Assembly (NCBI GenBank): GCA_002723345.1
Contig: PBNV01000008.1
Coordinates: 1-64,000 of the forward strand
DNA: 64,000 nucleotides
Source of the DNA: Rhodospirillaceae bacterium
Lineage (GTDB): Bacteria; Pseudomonadota; Alphaproteobacteria; Rhodospirillales; UBA2165
Direction: 5' to 3'
Shown here piece after piece: positions 37,358 to 46,956 of the stretch. Below the pieces are notes generated by a model, which did no database searches, was not told the DNA's origin, and saw nothing but the letters and a program-made list of their open reading frames with translations. Positions within the stretch are counted from its first letter, which is position 1; every line of letters begins with the position of its first letter. Made by a program: the position numbers and the translations under genes.

Positions 37358-38824
37358 TTGCATTCGGGACAAAATATTGCCTCGGCTCTTCAACAGAACG
37401 CCGTTCGTCGCGGTACTCATCCCGCAATTGTTGAGGGCAGGAGGACCTATACTTACGATAGTCTAGATCAGCAGGTGCGTCAGATTGCGGATTATTTGGT
37501 TACTCTGGGTGCCGGAGAGGGAACACTTGTCGGGGTATGTCTGAAGGATAGTGCCGAACATCTGATGATCAATTATGCGGTCGCCCGAATTGGCGCCATC
37601 ATTTTACCCTTGGACTGGCGCTGGACAGAAGCAGAGATCAGGAACGTATGTCATTATTTTGAGGTAACGGTGCTCTTAATGGAGGCTGGGACTCGTCTCT
37701 CTGATTTGCCCTGCATTGAAACCGGTGCGGCATGGCAGGCCGGGGTGGCGGAGCAGTCTGGCTCACTACCCTGCGCGCCCGGTGGGAGCCGTCCAGTGGT
37801 TTTGTCGCTTTCTTCGGGAACGACGGGGCGCCCAAAGGGTCCTTTGTTAACGCATGATCAGTTTACGGCTCGCTTCGTCATGGCTTGGGTCAGTCTGGGT
37901 TTCAATCAGCATGACCGCTACCTGAGCGCGACACCCCTGTATTTCGGGGGCGGGCGCAGCTTTACTATGGGCAGCCTTTTCAGCGGCGCCACGGTGGTCA
38001 TGTTTCCACCTCCTTACGAGCCGGAAGAGCTTCTTGCTGCGGTCGTCCGGTATGAGGCCACAACGCTTTTGCTTGTGCCCACCTTATTGCGCCGTTTAAT
38101 CGATATTCCCCGAGGCACCCGGCCTTTAATGGCAGGATTGAGCCGGCTGCTGTCGACGGGTGCTACTTTGCATCCCGACGAGCGTGAGGCGGTGATGAAA
38201 AACCTGAACCCTAATTTTATCAATTATTATGGCTCGACAGAGGGGGGCGGGACGTCGATCCTCTTGCCCAAGCATGTGGGAGAGGCTGCATATTCCGTTG
38301 GAGAGCCAATCTATCAAACAGAAATTCAAATTGTCGATGACGTCGGCAATATACGGCCTGCTGGCGAGGCAGGACTAATCCGTTACAAAAGCCCGGGGGT
38401 TTCTGATCGTTTCTACAACGACGCTGCTGCTAGTTCAGAGGCTTTCCGGGACGGCTGGTATTATCCTGGAGATGTCGGTCGCTTGGGACAGGACGGTTTG
38501 TTGTATCTAGTGGGACGCGCTATGGATGTCATCATTCGTAATGGCGTCAATATTTATCCGGGCGAGGTTGAGCAGGCCGTGCTTTCTCACCCCGGCGTTA
38601 CGGACGCTGTAGCACTCGCCTGGCCGCATCCGGAGCGGGGGGAAGATGTCGCCGTGTTTATCGTCGGCGAGGCTGTCGACGAGGACTCTTTGGATGTCCA
38701 CTGTCGCGATCGGTTGGCGTCGTATAAGGTTCCTGAAAGATTTTTCTTCGTCAATGAGCTGCCTAAGTCGGGGCTTGGCAAAGTGATCAAGCAGGAACTG
38801 GTGACCCTACTGCCCTCCCGCTGA
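37358..38824 (+). CDS. Acyl-CoA synthetase (class I adenylate-forming)
   Basis: A 488-residue enzyme that activates a carboxylic acid as AMP ester and then CoA thioester. The P-loop reads LSSGTTGRPKG (about 148-158), the adenine motif NYYGSTEGGG, the hinge GRAMDVIIRNGVNIYP, and the late catalytic lysine GLGKVIKQEL. It starts at TTG 37358. The substrate pocket cannot be assigned; short to aromatic acids are all possible. It is divergent from the amidohydrolase-like gene and convergent with the flavin monooxygenase. Confidence 0.88.
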   Translation: MHSGQNIASALQQNAVRRGTHPAIVEGRRTYTYDSLDQQVRQIADYLVTLGAGEGTLVGVCLKDSAEHLMINYAVARIGAIILPLDWRWTEAEIRNVCHYFEVTVLLMEAGTRLSDLPCIETGAAWQAGVAEQSGSLPCAPGGSRPVVLSLSSGTTGRPKGPLLTHDQFTARFVMAWVSLGFNQHDRYLSATPLYFGGGRSFTMGSLFSGATVVMFPPPYEPEELLAAVVRYEATTLLLVPTLLRRLIDIPRGTRPLMAGLSRLLSTGATLHPDEREAVMKNLNPNFINYYGSTEGGGTSILLPKHVGEAAYSVGEPIYQTEIQIVDDVGNIRPAGEAGLIRYKSPGVSDRFYNDAAASSEAFRDGWYYPGDVGRLGQDGLLYLVGRAMDVIIRNGVNIYPGEVEQAVLSHPGVTDAVALAWPHPERGEDVAVFIVGEAVDEDSLDVHCRDRLASYKVPERFFFVNELPKSGLGKVIKQELVTLLPSR

Positions 38825-38835
38825 GCACGGGTGGT

Positions 38836-40044
38836 TCAGGTGATGGCTGTGGCTGCCGCGAGCCCATCGTACATGGACGATTTCATGAGGTAGGCCCGAT
38901 GTTTTTCCGCATCAGATGTCGTTTTCTGCAATTGCAGGAGAGAGGCTCTCCGTTTCTCCGGATCTTTTTCTGTCATCCTTTTCCGGTTGCGGTCGGCCTG
39001 CAGCATGATTTCGCGTTCTGCGATGGGCTTGCGTTGACGCGAATAGAGTGCCAGCAGTGAGAGGTCGCCGCCCTCGTGCCAAATTTTGTCTATCTTTTCG
39101 GTCAGGTTGTGTGCGTCGTGTAGGCCGCCATTCATGCCCATTCCACCAGTTGGGCTGTTGATATGAGCTGCATCACCCGCCAAAACGACCCTACCGTGGT
39201 CATATCGTTCAACAATACGTTGGTGAACGCGATACACTCGCTTATCCGTAATATTAAAGGCTTGGCTTGAGGCGCAGATGGATTGCAAGCGGGCTTCTAG
39301 GTGTTTGTCGTCCAGGGCCTCTTCCGGCGAGAGGCCCTCAGGGAAATATAGACTGACACGCCACCGGTCCGGCAACCGTAAAAGGCTGAAATTACCATCC
39401 GTATCCCAGCAATAACTGACGTTCGAAATGTCATCCAAATGTTCATGGAACGGAAACGTTGTTGTAACCAGGACGGTCCGCTCTGGATACATTGATCCCT
39501 CGAAGGAAAGGTCCAGGTGCTCACGGACTGAACTTGTGGCGCCATCTGCTCCAATTAGGAAGCGTCCGGTAAGTGCGACGCGCTCGCCGTTTTGGTCGGC
39601 AAAAATTGTTACGCTTTCGTCATCCTGTTCGAACGCCTCAATCTTCGTTCCATAATACATTTGAACCAAGGGATCTGCGGCGAGCATCTCTCCCATGATG
39701 GCGCACAATTTACTTTGTTCGAATTGCAAGCGAAAGGGGTAGTCTGTGACATCCGCAATACAGCCCATGTCAAAAACGGCTTTCTCGCCGGTTGTATGCA
39801 TTCGTATTTGCCATTGCCGCGCCGGCATGCCTCCATCCACGGCCCGAGCGCTAATGCCATAGGGTTCCATCATGTCGAGCGTCGGCGGATGGATTGTGGA
39901 CGCCCGTATGTCCGTGTTTACCATCTCGGCGGCTTCAATCAGTGCTACCGGTATACCAAACCGGCTGAGCCGGACTGCGGCAAACAGGCCGACTGGTCCC
40001 CCCCCGGCGATGATCACCCGTTCACTGTTTTTATCGATTACCAA
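38836..40044 (-). CDS. FAD-dependent monooxygenase (PHBH family)
   Basis: A 402-residue flavoprotein hydroxylase related to p-hydroxybenzoate hydroxylase. The Rossmann motif IIAGGGPVGLFAAVRL (about 11-26), the DG motif LIGADGATSSVRE (about 162-174) and the GD motif VVLAGDAAHINSPTGGMGMN (about 285) are complete. Such enzymes insert one oxygen atom into an aromatic or related ring using NAD(P)H. The substrate is unknown. Divergent from the maleate-isomerase-like gene with about 100 bases between; both may serve one ring-degradation route (inference). Confidence 0.88.
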   Translation of the reverse strand: MVIDKNSERVIIAGGGPVGLFAAVRLSRFGIPVALIEAAEMVNTDIRASTIHPPTLDMMEPYGISARAVDGGMPARQWQIRMHTTGEKAVFDMGCIADVTDYPFRLQFEQSKLCAIMGEMLAADPLVQMYYGTKIEAFEQDDESVTIFADQNGERVALTGRFLIGADGATSSVREHLDLSFEGSMYPERTVLVTTTFPFHEHLDDISNVSYCWDTDGNFSLLRLPDRWRVSLYFPEGLSPEEALDDKHLEARLQSICASSQAFNITDKRVYRVHQRIVERYDHGRVVLAGDAAHINSPTGGMGMNGGLHDAHNLTEKIDKIWHEGGDLSLLALYSRQRKPIAEREIMLQADRNRKRMTEKDPEKRRASLLQLQKTTSDAEKHRAYLMKSSMYDGLAAATAIT

Positions 40045-40148
40045 GTCAGAATCCTTGCGATTGCATGGTCACCTGTATCCGAGTATGTACTATTGCTCTG
40101 GGCATTTGCCAATTGCGATAGTTTAATTGAGAAGGAATTTTAGCGCAG

Positions 40149-40928
40149 ATGGCGGACCTTGAATATGCAAAACGCGGACTTGTAGGGGTTTTGACGCCGC
40201 AAGCCAATACCACGGTAGAGCCAGAATTTAAAATTCTTTGGCCTGATGGTGTTGGGATGATTAATGCCCGTATGACAAGCGATAAAGGCACCATTGTTGA
40301 TCGCCTTTATGATTATGTCGATCAGATTGAGGCGACATTCGATCGTTTTGCAAACGCGCCCATCGACGTGGCCTGCTTCGGTTGTACCGGGGCATCTTAT
40401 CTGATTGGCCGGGCGCGGGAGGCCGAGATCTGTGATTCTATCTCAAGTAATCGCGGCTATCCTTTCGTGACGGCAGCAAGGGCCGTTTGCGACTCTTTTA
40501 TGGCTTTGGGAGCCAAAAGGATCGGCCTCGCTTCACCCTATCCTCCGGATCTCACGGAGAGCAGCATCGGTTATTGGGAGAGTGCTGGGTTTAACGTGGC
40601 CGAAGTCGCGAGTGCGTTTAACCCCGACAGCGATTTCCACCCGATCTATAGCCTTCAGGCAAGCAGTGCGGCGGAAAGTCTCAAGCTTTTGGAGCACAAG
40701 AACCTAGATGCCATCGTCATGCTTGGTACGGGTATGCCGACGCTCAAACCGATCCTGGATGTTGCCGACTGGGCCGGCCCCCCTGTCACGTCTTGTATGC
40801 TCAGCCTTGCCTGGCGTACGGTGTTATACCTCGACGATGAAGAGCCCGAGGAAGCCAATATGTTGGCCTGGAGCCAAGGAACTGCTTGGCGCGCTCGCAT
40901 GCCAAATATCAAACCCGCTCGAAACTGA
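40149..40928 (+). CDS. Maleate isomerase / arylmalonate decarboxylase-family protein
   Basis: A 259-residue Asp/Glu-racemase-superfamily protein. TPQANTTVEPEF near the N-terminus is typical of the maleate isomerase and arylmalonate decarboxylase branch. Cys79 in CFGCTGASY and Cys216 in VTSCMLSLAW give the two-cysteine pattern of maleate cis-trans isomerase; arylmalonate decarboxylase keeps only one. An isomerase acting on a dicarboxylate is thus favoured. Context with a flavin monooxygenase would fit the end of an aromatic or N-heterocycle pathway, but neither partner's substrate is known. Confidence 0.82.
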   Translation: MADLEYAKRGLVGVLTPQANTTVEPEFKILWPDGVGMINARMTSDKGTIVDRLYDYVDQIEATFDRFANAPIDVACFGCTGASYLIGRAREAEICDSISSNRGYPFVTAARAVCDSFMALGAKRIGLASPYPPDLTESSIGYWESAGFNVAEVASAFNPDSDFHPIYSLQASSAAESLKLLEHKNLDAIVMLGTGMPTLKPILDVADWAGPPVTSCMLSLAWRTVLYLDDEEPEEANMLAWSQGTAWRARMPNIKPARN

Positions 40929-40968
40929 ACTCGCCCAGAGGTTTATCACCCTACATTTTCTCGGACGC

Positions 40969-42027
40969 TTATAACTTGACCGGTGATCCTTTTTCTGAGG
41001 AGCGATCAGCAGCTATGGTCAGGGCAAGCACGTTTCGCGCATGTTCGCCCGTTGCAAGTCCGACCCCCCCCATGCCAAGAGAATAGCGAATGAAAGCATC
41101 GGATTCTTCCTTCATTGGTCCAAAGAATTCTCCAAGGGCAAAGTCGCCCGGCATGGCTGAGCCAAGAAAAGCCACGTTTACCTCATGCTCTGGCGTATAG
41201 GGACAGGGGATGGGTTCTCCGGGTGCCAGGACGACGTCGCGATGGGCGTCATCAATATTGAGAGCGCCTGTTGCGCCATGCAGGTCGATTTCCATGGTCG
41301 CCGTATAGGCAGGCCAATGATGTGGTGGAAGCCAGCTTGTCCCCAAGGTGGCAACACTGCCATCGCCGAATGTCACCATCATCCATTGGAAGTCATCACG
41401 GTTATACTTCTTAAAGACTACACTCGCTGCCCGAGCATAAACTTCGACTGGTTTCTTACCTTCCATATACCAAAGGATTAGATCTACCAGATAGGTCAGG
41501 GTGTTGATGGAGGGGGTTGTGTTGGGTGAGCGGCTTGCCACCGCTTCGCCAACCGCTCGAGTGACATAAATTTTCCCCATGGCCATTACGATTTCACCCA
41601 GTTGTCCCTGTTGCACTGCTTGTTTGGCGAGCAGATAACGGCGCCGGAACCGCTGGGTATAGCCAACAAATACCTCAGATCCGCTAGCCTTGGCTTTGGC
41701 GAGAATATCGTCAGCCTCGTCCAGGTCGAGGACGAAAGGCTTCTCAATGAGGACAGGTTTGCCAAGCTCTGCGGCCAAGGCAGCGGGCCCATGATGATTT
41801 TCCTCATCCGTTGACACGAAGACAGCGCCGACGCGGTCATCCCGAATGGCCTCTTCATAATCTGATGTCCGCATGTCGGCGTTTGTTGCGGCTGCAAGAT
41901 CCCCTAATTTTTCCTGTTTTGTGTCGCAAACGGCGAGGTAGTCCACCTGCGGTATTTGTGTGCATGAATGAGCCCGGAGCGTGCCAATACCTCCAGAACC
42001 GATTACGGCGACACCAGTTGTCTTCAT
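40969..42027 (-). CDS. Gfo/Idh/MocA-family oxidoreductase
   Basis: A 352-residue NAD(P)-dependent dehydrogenase. The Rossmann motif AVIGSGGIGTLRAH (about 7-20) and EKPFVLDLDEADDIL (about 93-107, with the family's catalytic lysine in EKP) are clear, and the C-terminal alpha/beta domain follows. Members oxidise sugars, inositols or related polyols. The frame extends to an ATG at 42078, but GGGGAGGAAG lies just before the ATG at 42027. It lies 65 bases after hutF on the same strand, so it may be co-transcribed; no histidine role is known for the family. Confidence 0.87.
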   Translation of the reverse strand: MKTTGVAVIGSGGIGTLRAHSCTQIPQVDYLAVCDTKQEKLGDLAAATNADMRTSDYEEAIRDDRVGAVFVSTDEENHHGPAALAAELGKPVLIEKPFVLDLDEADDILAKAKASGSEVFVGYTQRFRRRYLLAKQAVQQGQLGEIVMAMGKIYVTRAVGEAVASRSPNTTPSINTLTYLVDLILWYMEGKKPVEVYARAASVVFKKYNRDDFQWMMVTFGDGSVATLGTSWLPPHHWPAYTATMEIDLHGATGALNIDDAHRDVVLAPGEPIPCPYTPEHEVNVAFLGSAMPGDFALGEFFGPMKEESDAFIRYSLGMGGVGLATGEHARNVLALTIAADRSSEKGSPVKL

Positions 42028-42092
42028 GCTCTTCCTCCCCTTATTGATCGTAATTTGTAGTTTAATTTTTACTGCCAAGTGTGTTCAAGATC

Positions 42093-43454
42093 TCAATATC
42101 TCAAGCGGCAAATAGCTTGTCGGAAAGTGTTGGCGATGCGGTCCTCGTCCCAATGTCTACCCTCGCAGACAACGCGATGGCCGGCAGCAAAGACATCTTT
42201 AATGACGGCCCGTCCGCCGGCAAAAATCCATGTGTCGAGTATGGCGTCTCCGGAGCGGCCGGCCAACACCGGATGATCCGTGTCCAGTATAATCATATCC
42301 GCCCGCACGCCCGTCTTAAGAGACCCTACGGGCTGAGCGAGGGCTATGGCACCACCTTGCAGCGCTGACTGAAACAGGGAGGCGCCCGTCGAATGACCAT
42401 CTCCGGCGGCGGAAATGTTTCGTTGCTGCAGAAGCAGCCGTTGACCATATTCCAGAAGCCGAATTTCATCCGCCGCATCGACGCTCGTGTTGCTGTCGGA
42501 ACCAAGACCAAAAACGCCACTTTGGTCTATATATTCAGACAAAGAGAAAAGTCCGTCGCCCAAATTTGCTTCCGTGCTTGGGCAAAGCCCGGCCACGGCA
42601 CCACTTTTGGCGAGCAAGGCGATCTCAACCTCTGTCATGTGCGTTGCATGTACCAAACACCAGCGGTTATCGATGTGCTGCTTTTCGAAAAGCCACTCAA
42701 CGGGCCGTTGACGTGACCATTCGACGCATTGTGTGACCTCTCGCATCTGTTCTGCAATGTGAATATGGACGGGGCCGTCAGTGATGAATTTGAGTATCTC
42801 CGACATCATTTCAGGTGAAACCGCGCGCAGGGAATGAAAGGCCATGCCCGTCTCTATACCAGGTAACGAGCGGCACCGGGCCTGCAACTCGGTGACTAAC
42901 CGGGCGAAAGAATCAATGTCGTGGAGGAATCGTTTCTGTCCGTCCAAAGGTGGTTGGCCTCCGAAGCCGCCCTGGGCGTAGAGCACTGGTAAATGGGTTA
43001 GGGCGATCCCCGTTTGGCTTGCAGCGCTAAAAATACGGTTCGACATCTCATTTGGGTCGCTATAGGTCTTGCCGCCGGGGCCATGATGCAAATAATGAAA
43101 CTCTCCCACTGACGTGTACCCGCCTTTCAGCATCTCAACATAGAGTTGGGCCGCAATGGCCTCGACGTCTTCAGGCCCGAGTGCGGCCAGAAAATCATAC
43201 ATAACCGTTTGCCAGCTCCAAAAGTTGTTTTCTGTGCCACCGCCGATTTCCGTGAGGCCGGCCATGGCCCTCTGAAAGGCGTGGGAGTGAACGTTGGGCA
43301 TGCCGGGAACGCAGGCACCAGATAGTTTTTCGGCCGTGCTGTCCGGATCTTTGGAAATAGCCGATATCATACCGTCATCCTCTACAGTGACGCAGCTGGG
43401 CGAAAGCCAGCCATCAGCAGACAACAGGTGGTCAAATTGATAAGTTTTCGGCAT
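42093..43454 (-). CDS. hutF: Formimidoylglutamate deiminase HutF
   Basis: Removes ammonia from N-formimidoylglutamate to give N-formylglutamate in the five-step histidine pathway. The 453-residue amidohydrolase has the metal motif NVHSHAFQRAM (about 55-65), then HIHIAEQ, LVHATHMTE and GLGSDSNTSVDAADEIRLLEYGQRL, the last typical of HutF. Full length. Divergent from hutI with about 210 bases between, which probably holds both promoters. Confidence 0.92.
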   Translation of the reverse strand: MPKTYQFDHLLSADGWLSPSCVTVEDDGMISAISKDPDSTAEKLSGACVPGMPNVHSHAFQRAMAGLTEIGGGTENNFWSWQTVMYDFLAALGPEDVEAIAAQLYVEMLKGGYTSVGEFHYLHHGPGGKTYSDPNEMSNRIFSAASQTGIALTHLPVLYAQGGFGGQPPLDGQKRFLHDIDSFARLVTELQARCRSLPGIETGMAFHSLRAVSPEMMSEILKFITDGPVHIHIAEQMREVTQCVEWSRQRPVEWLFEKQHIDNRWCLVHATHMTEVEIALLAKSGAVAGLCPSTEANLGDGLFSLSEYIDQSGVFGLGSDSNTSVDAADEIRLLEYGQRLLLQQRNISAAGDGHSTGASLFQSALQGGAIALAQPVGSLKTGVRADMIILDTDHPVLAGRSGDAILDTWIFAGGRAVIKDVFAAGHRVVCEGRHWDEDRIANTFRQAICRLRY

Positions 43455-43666
43455 TCGGCATGAACCCTTTATCTGTTTCTGCCGGCGGTTGAAGGCCGGT
43501 CCGGGATGGCCAAATAATTTAAGAACCGGATCATATTAAACCGGGAGATCTGCTCTGTCTCAAGAATCTCATTTTGGTGTTCATCCCTCGGCCCGTTCAC
43601 GCTACGCTTCAAGAAGCGGCTCTGAGTACCAATCTATTAACAAACTTTCATAGGGAAGCGTGTTCA

Positions 43667-44893
43667 ATGGCACACTGGCAATCAATCTGGATCAACGCGA
43701 ACATCGCAACCATGACTGGCGGGGGACAGCCCTATGGTGCACAAAAGGCAGCGGCCGTTGCCGTCGATGACGGCAAAATCGCTTGGCTCGGTCCCATGGC
43801 AGATCTGCCAGGGCGGCCGGATGATCTTGCGAAAACGGTTCAGGACTGTGCTGGCCACTGGATGACGCCGGGTCTTATTGACTGTCATACTCACTTGGTT
43901 TTTGGCGGGAATCGGGTGAAAGAGTTTGAACTTCGTCTCAAAGGGGCTAGTTACGAGGAAATTTCCAAAGCGGGCGGGGGCATTCGGTCCACTGTGACCG
44001 CCACGCGCGAAGAAACAGAACGGATGCTTTTTGAGCATGCGGAGCGCCGGCTCCGGCGCCTAATGAGTGAGGGCGTTACCACAGTAGAAATTAAATCCGG
44101 CTATGGGCTCGATACCGAGACCGAAATGAAAATGCTGCGCGTTGCCCGTAAATTGGGTGAGAAATTGCCAATCCGGGTTAAAACAACTTTCCTGGGCGCC
44201 CATGCGTTGCCAGTGGAGTATGCCGATAATAGCGCGGGCTATATTGATCTTGTCTGCCGCGAGATGATACCGGCTGTAGCTGCAGAGGGCTTAGCTGATG
44301 CTGTGGATGTATTCTGTGAGGGTATCGGGTTTACCATTGACGAAACGAGACGGGTTTTTGATGCCGCGGCCACCCATAATTTGCCGGTAAAGGCCCATGC
44401 GGAGCAATTAAGCAACTTGGGCGGCACACGGCTTGCTTGTGAGTACGGAGCCCTCTCCGCCGACCATCTTGAATATTTAGATAAAGCCGGGGTAGAGGCC
44501 ATGGCCGAAACTGGTACGATCGCGGTGCTCTTGCCGGGGGCATTTTATTTTTTGCGAGAAACTCAACTACCTCCCGTGGCTGAACTCAGGAGCAATAATG
44601 TGCCTATCGCTATTGCGACGGACCTCAACCCCGGGTCCTCGCCGGCACAATCAATCCTCACAATGATGAACATGGCGGCAACCCTGTTTGAGATTACTCC
44701 AGAAGAAGCCCTCGCAGGCGCGAGCGTCCATGCCGCGACAGCACTCGGAATCCAGGCTGAAACAGGAACCTTGGAAATCGGTAAAACTGCCGATTTTACG
44801 CTCTGGGACATAACGGAGCCGGCGGAGCTGACTTACTGGATCGGAAATATGGAGCCAGTGCAGACGATCTTTGGTGGTGCCATCCGTTCTTGA
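43667..44893 (+). CDS. hutI: Imidazolonepropionase HutI
   Basis: Opens the imidazolone ring to N-formimidoylglutamate, the step before HutF. The 408-residue product has the metal motif GLIDCHTHLVFGG (about 65-77), EFELRLKGASYEEISKAGGG, VEIKSGYGLDTETEMKMLRV, KAHAEQLSNLGG and ATDLNPGSSPAQS, all typical. A TTG at 43574 would add 31 non-conserved residues, so the ATG at 43667 is used. hutH, hutU and a deformylase are not in the window, so they must lie elsewhere. Confidence 0.95.
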   Translation: MAHWQSIWINANIATMTGGGQPYGAQKAAAVAVDDGKIAWLGPMADLPGRPDDLAKTVQDCAGHWMTPGLIDCHTHLVFGGNRVKEFELRLKGASYEEISKAGGGIRSTVTATREETERMLFEHAERRLRRLMSEGVTTVEIKSGYGLDTETEMKMLRVARKLGEKLPIRVKTTFLGAHALPVEYADNSAGYIDLVCREMIPAVAAEGLADAVDVFCEGIGFTIDETRRVFDAAATHNLPVKAHAEQLSNLGGTRLACEYGALSADHLEYLDKAGVEAMAETGTIAVLLPGAFYFLRETQLPPVAELRSNNVPIAIATDLNPGSSPAQSILTMMNMAATLFEITPEEALAGASVHAATALGIQAETGTLEIGKTADFTLWDITEPAELTYWIGNMEPVQTIFGGAIRS

Positions 44894-44986
44894 TCCCGCA
44901 TCAATCTGATAAAAAACTTGCTCTGGTACTTTTATGAGCTCGGGCCAAAACTGGCGAACGCAGGGGATAGTATCTGCCAAATTTTC

Positions 44987-46615
44987 TCAGGTTCCGCGGA
45001 TCTTCGGTAACATAATGTGGGGCCACGGAGACGGAAGATCATTAAGTGCAGGAACTTCGATTAAGTTTGGGCCGTCGTTGACGACTGCCTGCCCGAGGCA
45101 CGATTTTAGGGCCTCCGGTGTTTCCGCCCGCTCGGCCATTACTCCAAAGCTTCGGGCAAGCGCAACAAAATCTGGACTGGTCAAATCCGATGCAATAGGC
45201 CGGTTGTTGTACTGCTCTATTTGAAACCGACGAACATTCCCAAACGCGTTATCGTTAAAGATGATATAGGTCGCAGGAATGTTGTGGTGTACGGCGGTTG
45301 CCAGTTCAGTAATGGTGAAGAGAGCGCCCCCATCTCCCGCAACTCCGACGACTGGCACGTCTCGGCGTGCGTGCGCAGCCCCGGTTGTGGCCGCGACTCC
45401 CCATCCCAAAGTGCCTTGGTAACCCGTGCTTACAAAGGTGCGCGGGCTGTAACTGGGAAATAAGATGCGCGAAACGTACCCAATTTGGGTCAACTCATCG
45501 ACGAAAATGCCATCGCGGGGCAGCGCGTCCCGAATGGCACTGAGCCAGGCCGCTTGTGGTGCCAGATCTGACATTAGAGTTTTTTGGACCTCTTGTTTAA
45601 CGCGCGCGACTTTCTCAACCCAACCCGATCGGTCCGGTTGTGCGCCAAGCGCCTCCATAATAAGAGGCAACGCGTCTGCCGCATCTGCGTGGATCGCGGC
45701 ATCGGGTTTAGATATACGAGTAAGTTCCTCTTCATCGATTTCGATGTGAATGATCTTGATGTTTTGGTCAATACCCCAACCCATGCGCTGGGCCTGCATC
45801 CGGCTGCCCACGCCGATTAGAAGGTCACAGTCGGACCACAATCGATGGCCTGTTGGCATGTTTATACGCAACGCGTGGTCGCTGGAAACAACACCGTTCC
45901 CATTTCGAAACGCGGTGACCGGTGCGCTCAAGCGCTCTGCTAGCTCTGTAACGAGTTGGGAGACGCCCTGGGCGCCAGAGCCGACGGCGATCATCGGCGC
46001 TTTGGAATTGCGAATGAGATCGAGAGCGGTATCCAGAGACGAGTGGTCGGGATGGGGGGCGATGACAGAGGGGCTCGAAACGGAATCTTCTGCCTCAGCG
46101 GTCTCGGTCCAAATATTGACGGGAACTTCAATGCCGACCGGCCTCGGGCGCCCGCTGCAAAGTAAACCCCATGCGTGCCTGAGTTGGCTGGCTGCGTTTT
46201 TACCATTATTAACCATTGTTGCGTGTTTAGTTAATCCAGCCAGGATACCGCTTTGATCCGTTATCTCGTGTAGCAGTCCAAACCCCTTGCTAATAGCGCT
46301 GCTCGGTATTTGCCCAACAATCGTCATCACCGGTGCATTCGTTGAATAGGCGGTGGCTATGGCTGAAGCGGCATTCAGAAAACCGGGTCCCGGAACGATA
46401 CAGCAGGCTTGTGGCTTGCCCGTAGCGAGCGCTGCGCCGAGCGCCATATATGCAGCGCCTTGTTCATGACGTGCTTGAATAGGAGATACGCTATCCTGTT
46501 GGTCATAAAGGGCATCAAAGAAATCATCATTTTGGACCCCGGGTAGGCAGTATAACTGATCAATTCCGTTATCTAACAGAGACTGAACGACAAGTTGAGC
46601 AACGGTTTTTGACAT
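44987..46615 (-). CDS. Thiamine-diphosphate-dependent enzyme (acetolactate synthase-like)
   Basis: A 542-residue enzyme with the three ThDP domains: the N-terminal part with the catalytic Glu51 (ARHEQGAAYMALG), a central domain with LLIGVGSRMQAQRMGW, and a C-terminal domain with the ThDP-binding motif from GDGGALFTITELA to FNDN (about 425-455). Decarboxylases, lyases and carboligases of 2-oxo acids share this layout. The usual FAD-binding signs of acetolactate synthase are not evident and no small subunit lies next to it, so branched-chain synthesis is unlikely. It could act on a 2-oxo acid of the neighbouring pathway. Confidence 0.87.
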   Translation of the reverse strand: MSKTVAQLVVQSLLDNGIDQLYCLPGVQNDDFFDALYDQQDSVSPIQARHEQGAAYMALGAALATGKPQACCIVPGPGFLNAASAIATAYSTNAPVMTIVGQIPSSAISKGFGLLHEITDQSGILAGLTKHATMVNNGKNAASQLRHAWGLLCSGRPRPVGIEVPVNIWTETAEAEDSVSSPSVIAPHPDHSSLDTALDLIRNSKAPMIAVGSGAQGVSQLVTELAERLSAPVTAFRNGNGVVSSDHALRINMPTGHRLWSDCDLLIGVGSRMQAQRMGWGIDQNIKIIHIEIDEEELTRISKPDAAIHADAADALPLIMEALGAQPDRSGWVEKVARVKQEVQKTLMSDLAPQAAWLSAIRDALPRDGIFVDELTQIGYVSRILFPSYSPRTFVSTGYQGTLGWGVAATTGAAHARRDVPVVGVAGDGGALFTITELATAVHHNIPATYIIFNDNAFGNVRRFQIEQYNNRPIASDLTSPDFVALARSFGVMAERAETPEALKSCLGQAVVNDGPNLIEVPALNDLPSPWPHIMLPKIRGT

Positions 46616-46956
46616 GACTGGAACACTGCTTTCAGTAACTTAATTGAGGGTGATTATGCCCGTATCCTGGGGGTATATTTAATCAACTGCAACAGGCTTA
46701 AATTGCTAGGATACGGTTTGACCTTTTTTCGGCGAAAGGCTCCAATATCACGAGAAGGAATGGATTTACCTTTATGTCGGTCAAGCTCGGCTGGTAGACG
46801 GCGCGGATGATGTGAATAAAATGTCTCTCGCCCGAGCATGCCGAGCGGATGGCTTGGATTTCTGGCAATGGGGATGCTAAAGATATTTTTGTCCCTAGTA
46901 ATCCCTTGTATTTTGGGCAATATGAGAGAGAGGGAATAGTTACACGGACGCTGAAA
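46616..46956. promoter_or_regulatory. Divergent control region with an 8-base inverted repeat
   Basis: The 341 bases between the ThDP enzyme and the five-gene operon hold CCGTATCC (46660-46667) and its exact complement GGATACGG (46709-46716), 49 bases centre to centre. A short hairpin CCTTT/AAAGG lies at about 46724-46741. The reading frame of the next gene extends back into this region to 46849, but those residues are not racemase-like. Otherwise I see no gene. The paired half-sites could bind a looping or tetrameric regulator. Confidence 0.4.

Noticed and set aside
43455-43666. HutC operator between hutF and hutI
   Set aside because: No match to the TTGTATATACAA-like HutC site was found.
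45750-46256. 168-residue plus-strand reading frame
   Set aside because: Antisense shadow of the ThDP enzyme gene, with no protein-like features.
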